Shown piece after piece: positions 32,883 through 45,288 of a DNA stretch of 64,000 bases (position 1 is the stretch's first letter; the number at the start of each line of letters is the position of its first letter). Source of the stretch: Hesseltinella vesiculosa. Lineage: Eukaryota; Mucoromycota; Mucoromycetes; Mucorales; Cunninghamellaceae. The translations under genes and the position numbers were made by a program. The stretch spans positions 682,001 to 746,000 of the forward strand of contig MCGT01000005.1 in assembly GCA_002104935.1 (NCBI GenBank), read 5' to 3'. The notes under the pieces are model-generated. The model did no database searches. It had not been told where the DNA came from and saw nothing but the letters and a program-made list of their open reading frames with translations.

Positions 32883-33443
32883 TCTCCAAACTTGCAGTTC
32901 CCGGAAGTGGCGTCCGTCGAATTTACCTGTCCTCTTTCCCGCAATGGACTCTCCACCTCCGCTTCCCACAACCGCCACTCCCACGTTGAGAAAACGACCA
33001 TCACGTATGACGGGCTCAACGCCACACACAAAACTGTCACAACCAACACCATGACGACGACGACGATCCCTGCAAGTCAAGAGGCTGATCAAAAGTTGTA
33101 CTCTGTCAAGCACTGCAATACGTGCAACACAGACTGGCACCGCGACCAAAATGCCTCTCGAAACATACTTGCCATTGCCTGGAACATCATCTTGGGGCGC
33201 CGTCCTACCGTCTTCACCCGCCCAGGCAACATCTCACCCCCGCAACTCCCCCCCCCTCTTGGCCGGACTGAAACCGTGCCATACTGCGTAGTCGGCTCTT
33301 GTTGGATAGCTCTGAATGTACCGATGCAAGTCTGGCTAGCGCAGGGTCTCGTTTATTTTTTTTTTAGAAAAAAGGTGAGCCTCTCGTTCCATTTGATTCA
33401 GTTTGTGCTCACTCCGCTTTTTTTCTCGATTTAGAAATAAAAC
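32883..33443 (+). pseudogene. Fanzor-like copy B, inverted 3' fragment
   Basis: A plus-strand frame matches the C-terminal part of copy A nearly residue for residue: VEKTTITYDGLNATHKTV, then HCNTCNTDWHRDQNASRNI with the RuvC-III Asp and its preceding Arg kept. It lacks the long Thr-rich insert of copy A. Homology ends at about 33443, matching 28239 of copy A. It is inverted relative to the 5' fragment at 32083-32660, so copy B has lost its middle and been rearranged. Confidence 0.65.
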
Positions 33444-33493
33444 TCCAAAAGTTTTTCTTCCGTTGTCTTTTTTCTTCACCTCCCCCTTTTTAT

Positions 33494-35223
33494 ATGGCTT
33501 GCGTGCATCGTCTATTATCAAGGAAGCCTCAGCAAACACTACGATCCATTTCTTCATCTGCACATTGTTTTTATAAAGATTACTACCTCACAAAATCATT
33601 TCATGGTAAAAAGAAAAAAAAAAGTGCAGCATAATCTTGGTATTCAGGGTTTTTTTTCATGTAGGGGATCAACTACTTCGGCTCAATCTATCCAAGTCTA
33701 AGCAATTGATTGGTAAGATGGAGTTATGCATGTTTGAATATGGGTAATTAAAATGCTGACGCTGTACTGATTCTTGTTATTTTACCTGCTTTCTTGTGTA
33801 AAAGGTGCATATAGTTCACGAGGTACAAGGGCAGAAAATGAAGACCGATACAGAGCTGTGACATTGGAATTGCCTGTTGGAAAGCAATTACCAACGATGA
33901 AACGTGAAGCAAATCGCGCGTATTTTGGCATATTTGATGGGTAAAAGCAAAAGGAAAGAGATGTTATCCAGGTTTCTGACAGCAATTTTTTTTTTTTTTT
34001 TGGAAAAAGTCATGGTGGTTCTATTGTGTCAGACTGGCTGTCAGCCAGGCTACATGAAAAAATTGAAACCGTTTCACTGAACGATTTACCTGATATCATG
34101 TCAACACTGCGAACTTACCGTGGCTATTTTCGTCGATTCCAAATCCCTCCAGTGTTACGTGATCTCGTGGATGAACATGGTCAGCCTCTTGCGTCGGTGG
34201 ATCCAACCGATTTGACGATCGAACAGCGCCTGACCCTGGGATTTTTGCAGGCCGATATTGAGTGTCTGCAATCGCTACGCAAAGAAAAGAACGACGCCCA
34301 TCACGCCAACGAAGGCTCCACTGGCTCAGTTGCTATTGTTGAACCACACGATGGAAAGCCTTTTTGGGACAGCGATCAGTATGATATCATCATTGGCCAT
34401 GTGGGCGACACACGGTAAGATAACAAACCTAGGGATGGAAAAGCCCCCCCCCCAAAAAAAAAAAAAAAGAAAGGGAAAAGGGGAGACTCAAGAATGGGAT
34501 TGTGGAATGGTGTCTTAAACAAATCAACTTTTTTTTATAAAGGATTCTCCTGTGTGACGCAAACTCTGGAGAGGCCGTCATGCTGACAAGTGGTGATCAT
34601 CATCCTGGCAACCCAACGGAGCAGGAACGATTGCGGCGATATGCAGGGTTTGTAACGACCGATTCCTGGGGCGATGATCGCATTTTAGGTATGCTGGCAA
34701 CTAGTCGTGCCTTCGGTGATGCAAGATTGAAAAGCTACGGTGTCTCTGCAGAGCCTGATGTCATCCGATACTCTGTCACAAAAGAAAACCCTGCAGCTTT
34801 CATTGTAAGCCAAGTCATTGGATTGCCGGAATGTTACTATTCATGGAAACAATACGAAATGAAACATTTTTTCATTCTCACACTTTATCTCCTAGGTACT
34901 TGTCACAGATGGAGTCACCTCTACTATGTCTGACCAAGAAATTGTTGATTTTGTAAGTGTCTTGACTGGGGAACAATAACAAAAAGATAAAATGCTGAGC
35001 TCCCCCCCTCTTTTTTTTTTCTCTCTAGGTCAAAGAAAAAAAGGACCCAACATCATCTGTACTGCGGCTGGTTGATGCGGGAGATCAGCTGGATGCTGAT
35101 GACAACGTCAGTGCGATGGTGGTGCGGTTGAAGTCGTGGGGGACTCGCATGCACGACTTCACCTCGGATTTGAGAAAATATCGACTGGAGAATTCAGGCA
35201 TGAGCAATAGACAATCTTGGTGA
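33494..35223 (+). CDS. PP2C-family Ser/Thr phosphatase, probably mitochondrial
   Basis: Multi-exon gene. The first exon MACVHRLLSRKPQQTLRSIS is basic and hydroxylated, like a mitochondrial presequence. After splicing, PP2C motifs appear in order: RGTRAENEDRYRAV, FGIFDGHGGS (intron between FDG and HGG), IGHVGDTR, SGDHHPGN, MLATSRAFGD, VLVTDGVTSTMSD and DADDNVSAMVV. The metal-binding Asp residues are all present, so it should be active with Mg or Mn. Yeast relatives with targeting signals (Ptc5-7 type) act on mitochondrial substrates; which subtype this is cannot be decided here. The start was chosen as the first ATG whose spliced product enters the PP2C domain. Confidence 0.82.
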
Positions 35224-35393
35224 ATCGGCTTTATTGTAATTTAATGTAGTAAAGATTCAAGTTTGAACTACCACATGACATTTGTCTGTTAATGACTTTA
35301 TGCCCGCTGCATTTTTTTTTCCTTTTCTTTTCTTTTTTCAGTTCCTTCACTCCCTGATCACCCATATTCCTTGTGCTGTTAGTACTTTCTAAT

Positions 35394-38116
35394 ATGGTTT
35401 TGATATGGCCAATTTTAGTTATTTTCATGAGCCAAATCGAAGCCCTCCCAGGTCCCATCGAAAAACGTAACGCTGATGACACCCCACTGCCGACCGTGTT
35501 TCCTGTGGTATCTCACCCTTTTCAACCCAACTATACTAGCTTGGAAAAGATTGCACCAACCAATGCCTGGATCACAAATCTGTTCTTTTCCAGCGTCAAC
35601 AACCAAGCCCCCACCTCACCTGACCCTTACATTCTCCGTGTCTTGGACACCGTGGCTGGAGGACCATTGGGCCTGACTGTGCGACAATCTCAGCAAAAAA
35701 CGGTCGGTAGCTATCCTTCTATGAATGATTTGCCTGCCGCCAGCGCTGGATTTATGATCAACGACCCCGTGGTGGACATGCGGTTCAGTGCCAAAGAGTG
35801 GGTCGGTCATGATGCTGACGTTCGTCCACAGGTTACCGATTGGGACCATCTTAGCGCCCAACTTCGTCTTTCCATTTCTAACGACGGCGGCCACGTGGAT
35901 TTTCCGCTGACAAGAGGCATGGTATACATCACCTCACAGTACCATGCCTTGACCCCACTCTTTTTTTCTCAACGCGCCATCCTCTCTGTCACTTCTGAAC
36001 ATGGCTCCATGACTGGGCAGCAATTCACGGTCTCATTGAACGACGGCTCTGTTTACAGGCTGTACTCCCTGGGGAGCCCAATCACATGGCAGCTAGTCGA
36101 TGAAAATCAATTCGAAGCCATCAGTCCTTTCACTGGCACAATACGCCTCGCAAAGCTACCTGATCCCTCTCATTTATCACTTTTGGATGCGCACGTATCT
36201 GTTTGGCCGGTGCATGGCAAGATCACCTATACTGCAAAGTAAAAAAAAAAAAAAAATAGGCAGAGGAGAAAATGACCGGAAGGCTCACCTTTCTACTATC
36301 TCTCCAGTTCCTACAGAATTGATTGGAATACTGAAGGCAGCGACACTGTTGACCCTTTGATATATGCTTACCCTCACCACCAGCACTCCATGATCAACAT
36401 GAGGTCGACAGATTTGCAATTAAATTCCTCGACAAAAGGCGCCATGCGCGCCATTATAGGAAAGTCCTGGACGATGAATGAGGCCGTAGATCAAACTAAT
36501 CAGGTCACGTGGTTTCCGCCAAATAGCCATCCAGAGCCATCTGCTGTTCATGACATCTTGGAAACCCTTGCAGATGAAATCGACAATTCTGACTATGATC
36601 AGGACACCAACAAAACTGACAACTACTTTTCGGGCAAAGCTTTGCAGAAATATGCCTTGATGGCCATGATTCTGAACCGCCCAGATCTCACCGATCTGCG
36701 CAACCCTGAGCTAGCAAAAACTAGCCTGGACCGTCTCAAGCTTGCCTTTTCTCCTTTTTTGGACAACCGACAACAGCACCCCTATGTTTTTGATACGGAG
36801 TATCATGGTGTTGTTGCCCTGAGCGGCCTACCTCAATCGCTAGGTGGATCAGGAGATCCAAGTGCAGACTTTGGTCACTCATACTACAATGATCATCACT
36901 ATCATCATGGTTACCTTGTCGTCACAGGTTAGCAGGATCGCGGCGGCAAATGTTAAATATACTAACGGCTTTCTCACTTCAGCGGCCATTATCCACTGGT
37001 TGGATCCAGCCTGGCGTGCTGACGAAATTATTCCTTGGACGAATGCTCTCATCCGAGATGTAAATGCACCAGAAGATGACCTTCTCTTTGCACCATTTCG
37101 AAACTGGGATTGGTTCGCTGGCCATTCTTGGGCTGGTAGGAAAAGCAGTCTATCAAATATCATACGATTCCCGACATTGGTTTTTTTTTTTTTGTAGGTG
37201 GATTGAAAATAGATGGTGCACTGGATGGAAAAGATCAAGAGTCCATACCTGAGGCGGTCAATTTTTATTGGGGTGCAAAGCTCTGGGGGATTGCAACTGA
37301 CAATGTGGCATTGCAGGAATTGACAAATCTGCAATTGAGCATCCTGAAGCGAGCCACCTACGAATATTTTTGGCTCTTGGATTCCAATCAAAATTACCCA
37401 CCTGGATTCGTTGAAAACAAGGTCGTTGGTGTTTATTTTGAGCAGAAGATTGATTATGTAAGTCTCCGGTTTGGTGCGGGAAAGATATGGCTGACGACCT
37501 TTTTCAATAGACCACCTATTTTGGTCGGCATGCGGAATATATACATGGCATCCAGCAATTACCGATGACACCAATGCTTGCTGATGGGTTTAAAACAATA
37601 GATTTTGTAAGTGGAGGTTGTTCAGTTGTTTCGAGGCCAATTTTTTGACGGTTATACGTGGCGGGTAGGTTCAAGAAGAATGGGATCAAAAGTTGGCCAG
37701 TGTGGCGTCAGGTATTCAAAACAGATGGGCTGGCGTAGTATATTTGAATTATGCCCTGATCAACCCCACTGATGCGTACCAAGCTCTGCGAAAAGTTGAC
37801 CTTGACGATGGCCAGTCTCGCTCGTACTCACTTTATATAGCCTCTACCCGCTCTGGTTTCCAGAGACGAGGTAAGAAAAAAAATTAGCTAACAACCGAAA
37901 AACTTACCACCGCTACTTTTTTAAACATCAGCCCTATCCAAAATGGTATCTGGATCATCGGCAGCAGACGAAATGGATGAAGAGAATGATACATATGGTG
38001 AAACCTCTGATCTTTCTGACCATTTCATTGAAACGTGGGATGACGATCAAACCTCCCAGAGAAGAATTATCGATATTACTCGCAACCATCATGACGACCG
38101 ATTCAATGGCTACTGA
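35394..38116 (+). CDS. GH81 endo-1,3-beta-glucanase
   Basis: Seven or more exons. The ATG at 35394 gives a signal peptide ([16 protein letters not shown]). The N-terminal beta-sandwich part contains [11 protein letters not shown], typical of GH81. The catalytic (alpha/alpha) region has [16 protein letters not shown] and [17 protein letters not shown] with the expected acidic residues, then [15 protein letters not shown] after splicing. Relatives (yeast Eng1/Eng2) cut beta-1,3-glucan during cell separation or sporangium opening. The protein should be secreted. The C-terminal tail is acidic ([13 protein letters not shown]) and extends past the usual domain end. Confidence 0.88.
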
Positions 38117-38577
38117 AAAGTTTAAATGTGCGCTTGCTTTGCTTCAAATGTATTTTTTTTTTTTACCAAAATTTTTTTTTCGGTCCAACTTGTTTTTAAT
38201 TGAGGAAAACTCAAAGTAATCTCAGCCAATGATGATGAGCTCCCTCTGTATTGTATTTCTTAGCCGACAAATATATGAGGTATTATCGCAACAGTCGTGG
38301 TAAGGAGGAATCAAATTACCTAGGAAAGTGGCCGGCTTTGCCAGAAATTGTCGAGAAAAAATGCCTGTCAAAAAACGGCGGGGTTTTATTTCGGCGTTTT
38401 AAAGCGATAGTTTTCTTGTGGACTTCAGAGACTTGGACTTGGAAGGGAAGCCCACCACCCACCCATCACCAAAAGGTGATATTGAAGGGATAAAGCCAGC
38501 AAGAAGGATTTGATGCATGTTTAAGAAGATGGGGTGTAAGATAAGAAGCATGGTTTTTTTGGACTTACCAAAGACTT
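38117..38577. other. Spacer between GH81 gene and repeat array
   Basis: No gene seen. Includes a first degenerate piece of the repeat array near 38450-38490 (CCCACCACCCACCCATCACC). Confidence 0.4.
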
Positions 38578-39940
38578 GGTCGGACAGCCCCCTTTCCCAC
38601 CGCCCGCCCTCACCAAAAGGCTACCCTGAAAGCCAAGCAGGATAGTCCAAAGCCAAGAAACTTGCCAGAGAAGGTGTTGCTGCTCATCAGTAGATTAGGT
38701 CGTTTTTTTTTTTTTCTTTTTTTTTCAATTGCTTACATTACCCACCTTGCCCGCCGCCCATCCCTCACCAAAAGGCTACCCTGGGAGCCACCAGGAGAGT
38801 CCAAAGCCAAGAAGCTTGCCAGAGAAGGTGTTACTGCTCATCAGTAGATTAGGTCGTTTTTTTTTTCTTTTTTTTTCAATTGCTTACCATACCCACCTGT
38901 CCCGCCGCCCACCCTCACCGGAAGGCTACTCTGGAGAGAGCCAAGAGCCACCCATGCGACAAGCCAATAGCCGCATGGTCCAAACTTGGAAGAATTAGTT
39001 TTTTTTTTTTTTTAGCTTACCTCAATCCCACCACCCACCCTCACCGGAAGGCTACTCTGGAGAGAGCCAAGAGCCACCCATGCGACAAGCCAATAGCCAC
39101 ATGGTCCAAACTTGGAAGGATTAGTTTTTTTGTTTGATTTTCTTACCTCAATCCCACCACCCACCCTCACCGGAAGGCTACTCTGGAGAGAGCCAAGAGC
39201 CACCCATGCGACAAGCCAATAGCCACATGGTCCAAACTTGGAAGAATTAGTTTTTTTTTTTTTTTAGCTTACCTCAATCCCACCACCCATCCCTCACCAA
39301 AAGGCTACCCTGGGAGCCACCAGGGGAGTCCAGAGCCAAGAAGCTTGCCAGAGAAGGTGTTGCTGCTCATCAGTAGATTAGCTCGTTTTTTTTTTTTTCT
39401 TTTTTTTTCAATTGCTTACATTACCCACCTTTCCCGCCGCCCATCCCTCACCAAAAGGCTACCCTGGGAGCCACCAGGAGTGTCCAGAGCCAAGAGCCAC
39501 ACTGAAAAAAGGCATTGGACACCAAGCATACATATCAAACAAGATGGGGTATAAGAAGCAGGTTTCTTTTTTTTTTTTTTTTTTGGACTTACCAAAGACT
39601 TGGTCGGATAGCCACCTTGCCCGCCGCCCATCCCTCACCAAAAGGCTACCCTGAAAGCCAAGCAGGATAGTCCAAAGCCAAGAAACTTGCCAGAGAAGGT
39701 GTTGCTGCTCATCAGTAGATTAGGTCGTTTTTTTTTTTTTCTTTTTTTTTCAATTGCTTACATTACCCACCTTGCCCGCCGCCCATCCCTCACCAAAAGG
39801 CTACCCTGGGAGCCACCAGGAGTGTCCAGAGCCAAGAGCCACACTGAAAAAAGGCATTGAAAAAAGGCATTGGAGAGCAAGCATACATATCAAAACAAGA
39901 TGGGGTGTAAGAAGCAGGTTTTTTTTTTCTTTTTTTTTTG
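38578..39940. repeat. Degenerate tandem repeat array with 126-bp core period
   Basis: About ten related units. Three consecutive units are exactly 126 bp apart (CTCACCGGAAGG blocks at about 38914, 39040, 39166). Neighbouring units are variants with CTCACCAAAAGG and longer spacers. Each unit combines a C-rich block, a shared CCAAGAGCCA or AGTCCAAAGCC block and a long T tract. On the minus strand every unit contains GTAAG-like donors next to A tracts and a G-rich block (GGGTGGGTGGTGGG). Short frames repeat (SLQSSLPVRVGGGIE) but no continuous gene is seen. Confidence 0.85.
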
Positions 39941-40682
39941 ACTTACCAATGACTTGAAGTCAAAAAAATGCCCACCGGCTGCCCATCACCCTAAAAGGTG
40001 ATGCTGAAGGCCATCCAATTCATGCTTACAGTATAAAGCCATAGTGAGCAGGCTTTTCAACTAAAGCAGCACACCAAGAGCAGCATACCGAGAACACCAC
40101 ACCAAGAAAACAGCATCACCGCTAAAATAATCCAGATTAGGTGCTAAAAGTCGAGCTTTCCTTTTTTTTTGATGGTAACTTACAGATACTTGAGGTTGGA
40201 AGGACTGCACAACGCCCTCCTATCATACGCTGTTGAGTCAAAAGACCACAGGCCAACAGACGGTGGGTATTAAAAAAGCAAGGATAAGCTTGGTATGCGT
40301 CAGCCAATTAAAAGAGAGCGGGTGATAAAATGCACCCTTTCTTCGGGTGTGACTTGGATCCTTCGATCATGATCGGTTATTTAAAAGACCGCCAGGTTTT
40401 GCGGGGAACCTTCTTTTTTTTTGGGTTTGGCTTCTAATGACTTGTCCTCGGTGGTGTTGAAGACCAGGTGCGTGGTTTGAAGGCGGAAAAGGCCTATGAG
40501 AGAAGTAGCGGATCCATTCCATGGCATAGACATACAACTACAAGAATTGTATTCTAATAACGACCTTTTTTTGATGTAATAGATGATTCTGTGACTTCTT
40601 TTTGCTTGTTTTTAGCATGTTTGAAGACAAGTCTTCCAAATGAACTGTTAACATGATTTCGTTAATATCATTCAGCATTATA

Positions 40683-40737
40683 ATTAGCATTCATCTTTAC
40701 CATTAGGCATTCATCTTTGCCATTAGCATTCATCTTT
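40683..40737. repeat. Short tandem repeat of a CATTAGCATTCATCTTT unit
   Basis: About three copies of a 16-20 bp unit (GCATTCATCTTT plus GCCATTA or ACCATTAG). Confidence 0.7.
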
Positions 40738-41091
40738 AAAATGTATCAGAGATGACGAAATAAATACAACAACAAATACGAGCAAAAATGGAAAAACAAA
40801 TCAAAAAAATAGGTGAAAAGGCGGGAGGGAAAAAAAAAGGAAAAAAAAAGGAAATGAAAAAAAAGGTCGGTTTGACCCTGTTTTTTGTCGGACATTGGGG
40901 CGGACTGTGAATGGCCTTTGGCAGTGCTGATCTGAAATAAAGTATGAAGGCAAACTGACGTTGAGGATACAAAAATATACTGAAGCAAATCATTTTTTTT
41001 CCAATACGGAATTTACTCCCAGGATTTGTTGAGTGGGTGATCTTCCTATAAGAAGGGGATGAATGAAAAAAAATAAATTAAATTGTCGCCG

Positions 41092-41370
41092 TTAGCCAAT
41101 GGGAAGCACTCCGGTATGTGGGGTAGGTGTCCGTGCGCGGTGCTTCCCTTTTGCAATGAAGATCATCGTCCGAAATGAAAACTACACACATGATGATGAT
41201 AACAACGTACATATGCGAAGAAAATAGGCATCCTTCTTCGAATATCTAATGGTTATCAATGTTTAGTCGAGGCTTTTGTTCGATAATGAAAAAAAAATAT
41301 CAAAAAATGAACCGCTTCATTTAGCCAATGGGAAGCATTCCTAGGTTGTGCCAACGACCGTGCGCACTAC
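41092..41370. repeat. Pair of CCAAT-containing repeat motifs, one with a hairpin
   Basis: TTAGCCAATGGGAAGCA occurs at 41092-41108 and 41321-41337. About 20-30 bp downstream of each is CCGTGCGC. In the first copy GGGAAGCAC (41101-41109) pairs with GTGCTTCCC (41140-41148). Confidence 0.6.
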
Positions 41371-41724
41371 TTTTTGCTGGCCAGAACGTTTTTAGAAATG
41401 AAAAACTTAAATGGTAACAATACAAGAAATGACGAAAAATTTGCTACCAATTTAAAGGGATGCCAGGATTTTTGTCGCTAGGGCCAGTAGTGTATATGAA
41501 AAAAAAGTGAACGTACGGCCTCCTGTTTGTCCAGAAGCCAGAAACTTTTTTATTTCTTGATGTGCCTGGCACTGATAGTTACAGTAGAACGAGCTCAGTA
41601 AAACAAGCTCAGCCTCTTATCAACTACATGTTCCTATTTTCAGGTTGAGCTTACAGCTGGCCAGTCTCCAACAACAAGGTAAAACTAAAGCTATACCTGC
41701 TGGCATCTTTGTTCCTGATCTCTG

Positions 41725-42360
41725 CTATTGACGCTCCACCTCATCTGCGTTCATCCATATTTTACCAGCAGAAACATCATCGTATACCCTGTGCTGTGTT
41801 ACCAGATAAACTTGCAAAGAGAGATCGATTGCACCGAAAAGCAGATGTGACCGAATGTGTTCAAACACGGAATTATGGAAGACATGAGACCAAAAATAAG
41901 TTTCATTTCTGATATCAGAATTGATTTTATTTAAAAAAAAAATGAGTTGATGGAAGTGGTTCAACGGTGATGTCACACAACTTGGCATCGCAGTGTCAGC
42001 AAAAGTTCTGAACAGAGACGCCTTATCACGTGCTGTTTGTGTATGAATTTTGGTGGCTATGCAATAGTTCATGGCAAAACCTTGATGGGCCATTGCTTTG
42101 AACAAAAAAACGTGAATGCGTTGACATTCTTTTTGTATAGGTCCGATTAAACTTTTGTAGGGGACCAAGTTCTTGTGAAAGAAGGAGGCTTGTTGCTAAA
42201 AAAAAACATGTTGACTGATAATGATTTCGCAGCCAGCATGTGAACGATATATGCTTGACACCTCAGATCGCCCTTAGTTAGTATGGCGGGAAAATAAAAT
42301 AAAAAAAAGCCGGGTGTGGATGCAAGCCTGCTGGCATGAGAGCTGTGTTGTTGCAAGCCG
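41725..42360 (-). CDS. Doubtful two-exon frame, unknown
   Basis: Minus-strand frames at 42356-42147 and 42168-41725 could be two exons of one gene (the first has LTKGDLRCQAYIVHMLAAK, the second GFAMNYCIATKIHTQTARD). No domain was recognised and no splice join was confirmed. It may equally be relic sequence of a mobile element. Confidence 0.2.
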
Positions 42361-42891
42361 AAAATCCAAGACCAACCTCCACCAATCTACTCTAAACTGT
42401 GCATCCTGCTAGTCCTTGGTGACCTTTGGGGCTAGTATCCAAAATCGTAACCTTGCTCGATATGTGGCTACAGGATCATACCAGAGTCTGGCGGTCTCTC
42501 AGCCTTTCTTTTTTTGGAATGTGTCTCTTCTCTTTGCACGGAAAAGCCCTGATGTCGCTTTTCCTCTCTTCCGATGGCACCATTAGAAAGCCAACATTCA
42601 CAGCTACCCATAGATCCAAAGAATATGAAAAACAGAGCAATATTGAAGGTGATATGGGAGAATCACTATCGGGGAAGGGATGAGCTTTATTTTTTTTGTA
42701 AAAAAAAACTTCAACCATGACCTGAATGTTCCGCTACCCTTCAAGAAAACCCCAAAGCTGCTAATTTTGGATGGAAGGGAGTTAGTATCGATAATATACG
42801 GTGCACATCGAGTTTCCATTCTTGAATGCTTGGAAAAAGCTATGCTCTTTCCCTGACGAGTAAATTGCTGCCCATGGTATAGACGCCCCTG
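42361..42891. other. Gene-poor stretch
   Basis: Opposing frames at 42426-42683 and 42476-42718 are shadows of each other. No domain was recognised on either strand. Confidence 0.35.
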
Positions 42892-43444
42892 TCAACCCAG
42901 CGGTTTCCTTGTGAAGCTGAACACGCTCGCTGGCAAAAGCCCATTGGTCATGCTGGAGAGTCTGGCTGTCGTGGGGAGCCAGTGATGGCGATGTGGTATA
43001 TGGGTTGGCGTGCTTAGTGACGCAGATTCTCTTTGCCTTTCTTGGAGTGCCATGAGAATAGACAGCTTTTCTTCCACCCGCTGCCTCGTAGTGTTGTCAT
43101 GCACGTCCTGCATTAGACAACGGAAGCAGCATTGTTGGGTCTTGATTCAGAGGATGAGAGGCAAGCGATCGATGACATCGGGATAAAAAAAGCAGACAGG
43201 GCCACAAGCGGCGGCAAAGGGAGAGCCTCCTAGACTGTTGCTGACAGATTTGGAAGTCGATGATGTAGCACGTTTCTGCCGAAACCTCTTTTCTGTGTTC
43301 GAGCATAAAGGGATGGCGTCGAGATGGCTTGCAATATGAAGAGATGTTGTACGTAATGCTGGAGATAACGATGATCAGGACGACAGGAATGGACTTCATA
43401 AGATCACGTCTGCGATCTTTCCTGTTCTTGTCTCCGTTGGCCAT
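42892..43444 (-). CDS. Possible small membrane protein, unknown
   Basis: The start MANGDKNRKDRRRDLMKSIP is basic, then comes one hydrophobic segment (VVLIIVISSITYNISSY). A second frame (43113-42892) follows an AATGCAG acceptor and begins with a coiled-coil-like QDVHDNTTRQRVEEKLSIL. A donor for this join was not found. It would be a type II single-pass protein of unknown role. The second half could also be noncoding. Confidence 0.3.
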
Positions 43445-45288
43445 GGTTGGAGGGTGTCATGCGCACTTGTTCTTTTTTTTTAAAAAAAAACATGATTAGA
43501 TCATTACCAGGTAAGCAATGCACTGCCAATTCGAAGAGGGCAAGGTCTGCCGCTTGTTCTGCCATGAGTGAAGAAAAAAAAAGTGAAAGTGAAAAAAAAA
43601 AACCAGGCCAGTCATGCTCTCGCTTTTTGTGTAACCGCCATCATCCAAAGCCTGTAACCAATAGCAGCAGCCTACTGACTTGCCACTTTTTGAAAGTGGA
43701 GTAGAGATCTGTTTTCCTATTCAAGTTCTCTTTTTCTCTTTGCCAATCTGAAAAGGCAGCCATTTTCTGCAGAGCACTTCAATATCAATGAACCGACGTA
43801 AAATTACGCATGGGTAGAAAGCGAACTGCGGTTGTTGCTCTGATCGCTTGGGGACCCCCTGGTGAAAATGGCCGATTTTTTCATTTTTTAAGCTGGTGGA
43901 TCAGAGGAGTCGACACGAAACTGATCAAATATTGGCTGAGCAACCTTCTCCAATCGACGTCATTTTTTCAGGGTCATCATCATTTATTGCTTTGAGTGTT
44001 TTTACAAAATACCACATCGCCCTGACCACCCAAAAGTGCTGTGCAGTGTTTCCTTTTTTTTTTTTTTTTTTTACAAAACGTAGAGATTGTTCATTTTCAA
44101 CTCCCGCGCATTTGCTTTCTTTTTTTTTCAGGTCTGTCGTCTTTTCCCATGGGCGCCTAATCTTTTGCTTTTGTCTTTGTCATCCATCCACCAGTGACTT
44201 GCAACGATCTGTGAAAAGGTACATGAAATGCCTTACGTTCGACTCATACCTCATTACTTTTCACGAAGCCGCAAGGACACCATTGCCAAACGCAAGGACG
44301 CAGTCCAACCTTGGCTGAAGGCTGGTGTCGACTTTATGCATAATTGCGTCGTCGTTGACAAGTCAATAGCCTAGCCTCCTACTCTCCATCACATAGAAAA
44401 CAGAACATTGGACTTGTGCTTACAATTCAAACTCTAAGCCTACCTTTTTTTAACCAGCATGTTGCTTCAAGGAATCTTAATGTGCTCCAGCTAGTTTTTT
44501 AAAAATTTATTTTCAAAAATCAATATGGCACCATTCATTATCGTAGTCACTAGAATCAGCCCTTGAATCCCTGTCGAAGGCACTTGGAACGAGACCTTGG
44601 AGACCAATGTTGAAGGAGATGTGAGAAAAAGAAGAATGAAAAATGTGTGGCGGGAGCTAATGACTTTTCTTTGATGACGACAGGCGAAAAGCACAATTCC
44701 CGATTTGGAAAGAAATGGTCAACAGAAAAATGGCAGAGTGAGTGAATGACGAGAGGTAAAAAGGATTTTATGGGTTGTCAACATAGAGGCATGGTGAATG
44801 TGTAAAATCATAGTTTACCAAGGCTGTGCAATGACTGATTGAGAAGATATGGCAAGGAAAGTTTATGAGCTTGTAAGCGGAGGAAAGAGCCGTATAGGTA
44901 GGTCAGAGAAGGTGAGTGTCTGAGGTTGAGCATGATCTTGGCGTGGTTCTGGTTTCGCAAAAGCTTGAGGTTATGGACGACAATATCATCACCTAGCCTG
45001 CTGCGACAGATAACTATCTGCTTTGCAACCGACCCCCTCACTTTGTCTTGGAGATCGTCATGATATTGTCGCTGATGAGCCGCGCAAGTTTTGGTGTCAA
45101 AATCGCGGTTGTTCCACCCGTTTCCTCGAAGATGAAGTACATTTGTCATCAGGCTCGTTTCGATCGCAAAATATTGCTGCCAGATAATGACACCTGCGTA
45201 AAAAAAAAAAAGCTGAACAGCCATTTTAATCCACGTCTTTTTTTTCCAACAGTGATGATGTTATTGACAGATACTGCCCCTTGTTCGT
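43445..45288. other. Gene-poor region
   Basis: Frames here are short, cross A or T runs, and show no recognisable domain. The opposing frames at 44808-45224 (minus) and 45048-45290 (plus) overlap and neither stands out. Confidence 0.4.

Larger units (their letters stand above)
39941..41724. other. Gene-poor region
   Basis: No credible gene. Contains the minisatellite at 40683-40737, an A-rich stretch around 40800-40865, and two copies of a TTAGCCAATGGGAAGCA motif listed separately. Confidence 0.45.

Noticed and set aside
32583..33149. 188-codon minus frame
   Set aside because: Antisense of the inverted Fanzor 3' fragment plus flanking sequence.
36879..37574. 231-codon minus frame
   Set aside because: Antisense of the GH81 glucanase catalytic exons.
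38578..39940. CRISPR array
   Set aside because: Units are about 126 bp, nearly identical throughout and without short repeats with unique spacers; the genome is eukaryotic.
38662..39957. Several short frames in the tandem array
   Set aside because: They repeat with the DNA units, cross T runs and do not join into a gene.
44808..45224. 138-codon minus frame
   Set aside because: No domain, overlaps an opposing frame, and composition is not distinct from neighbours.
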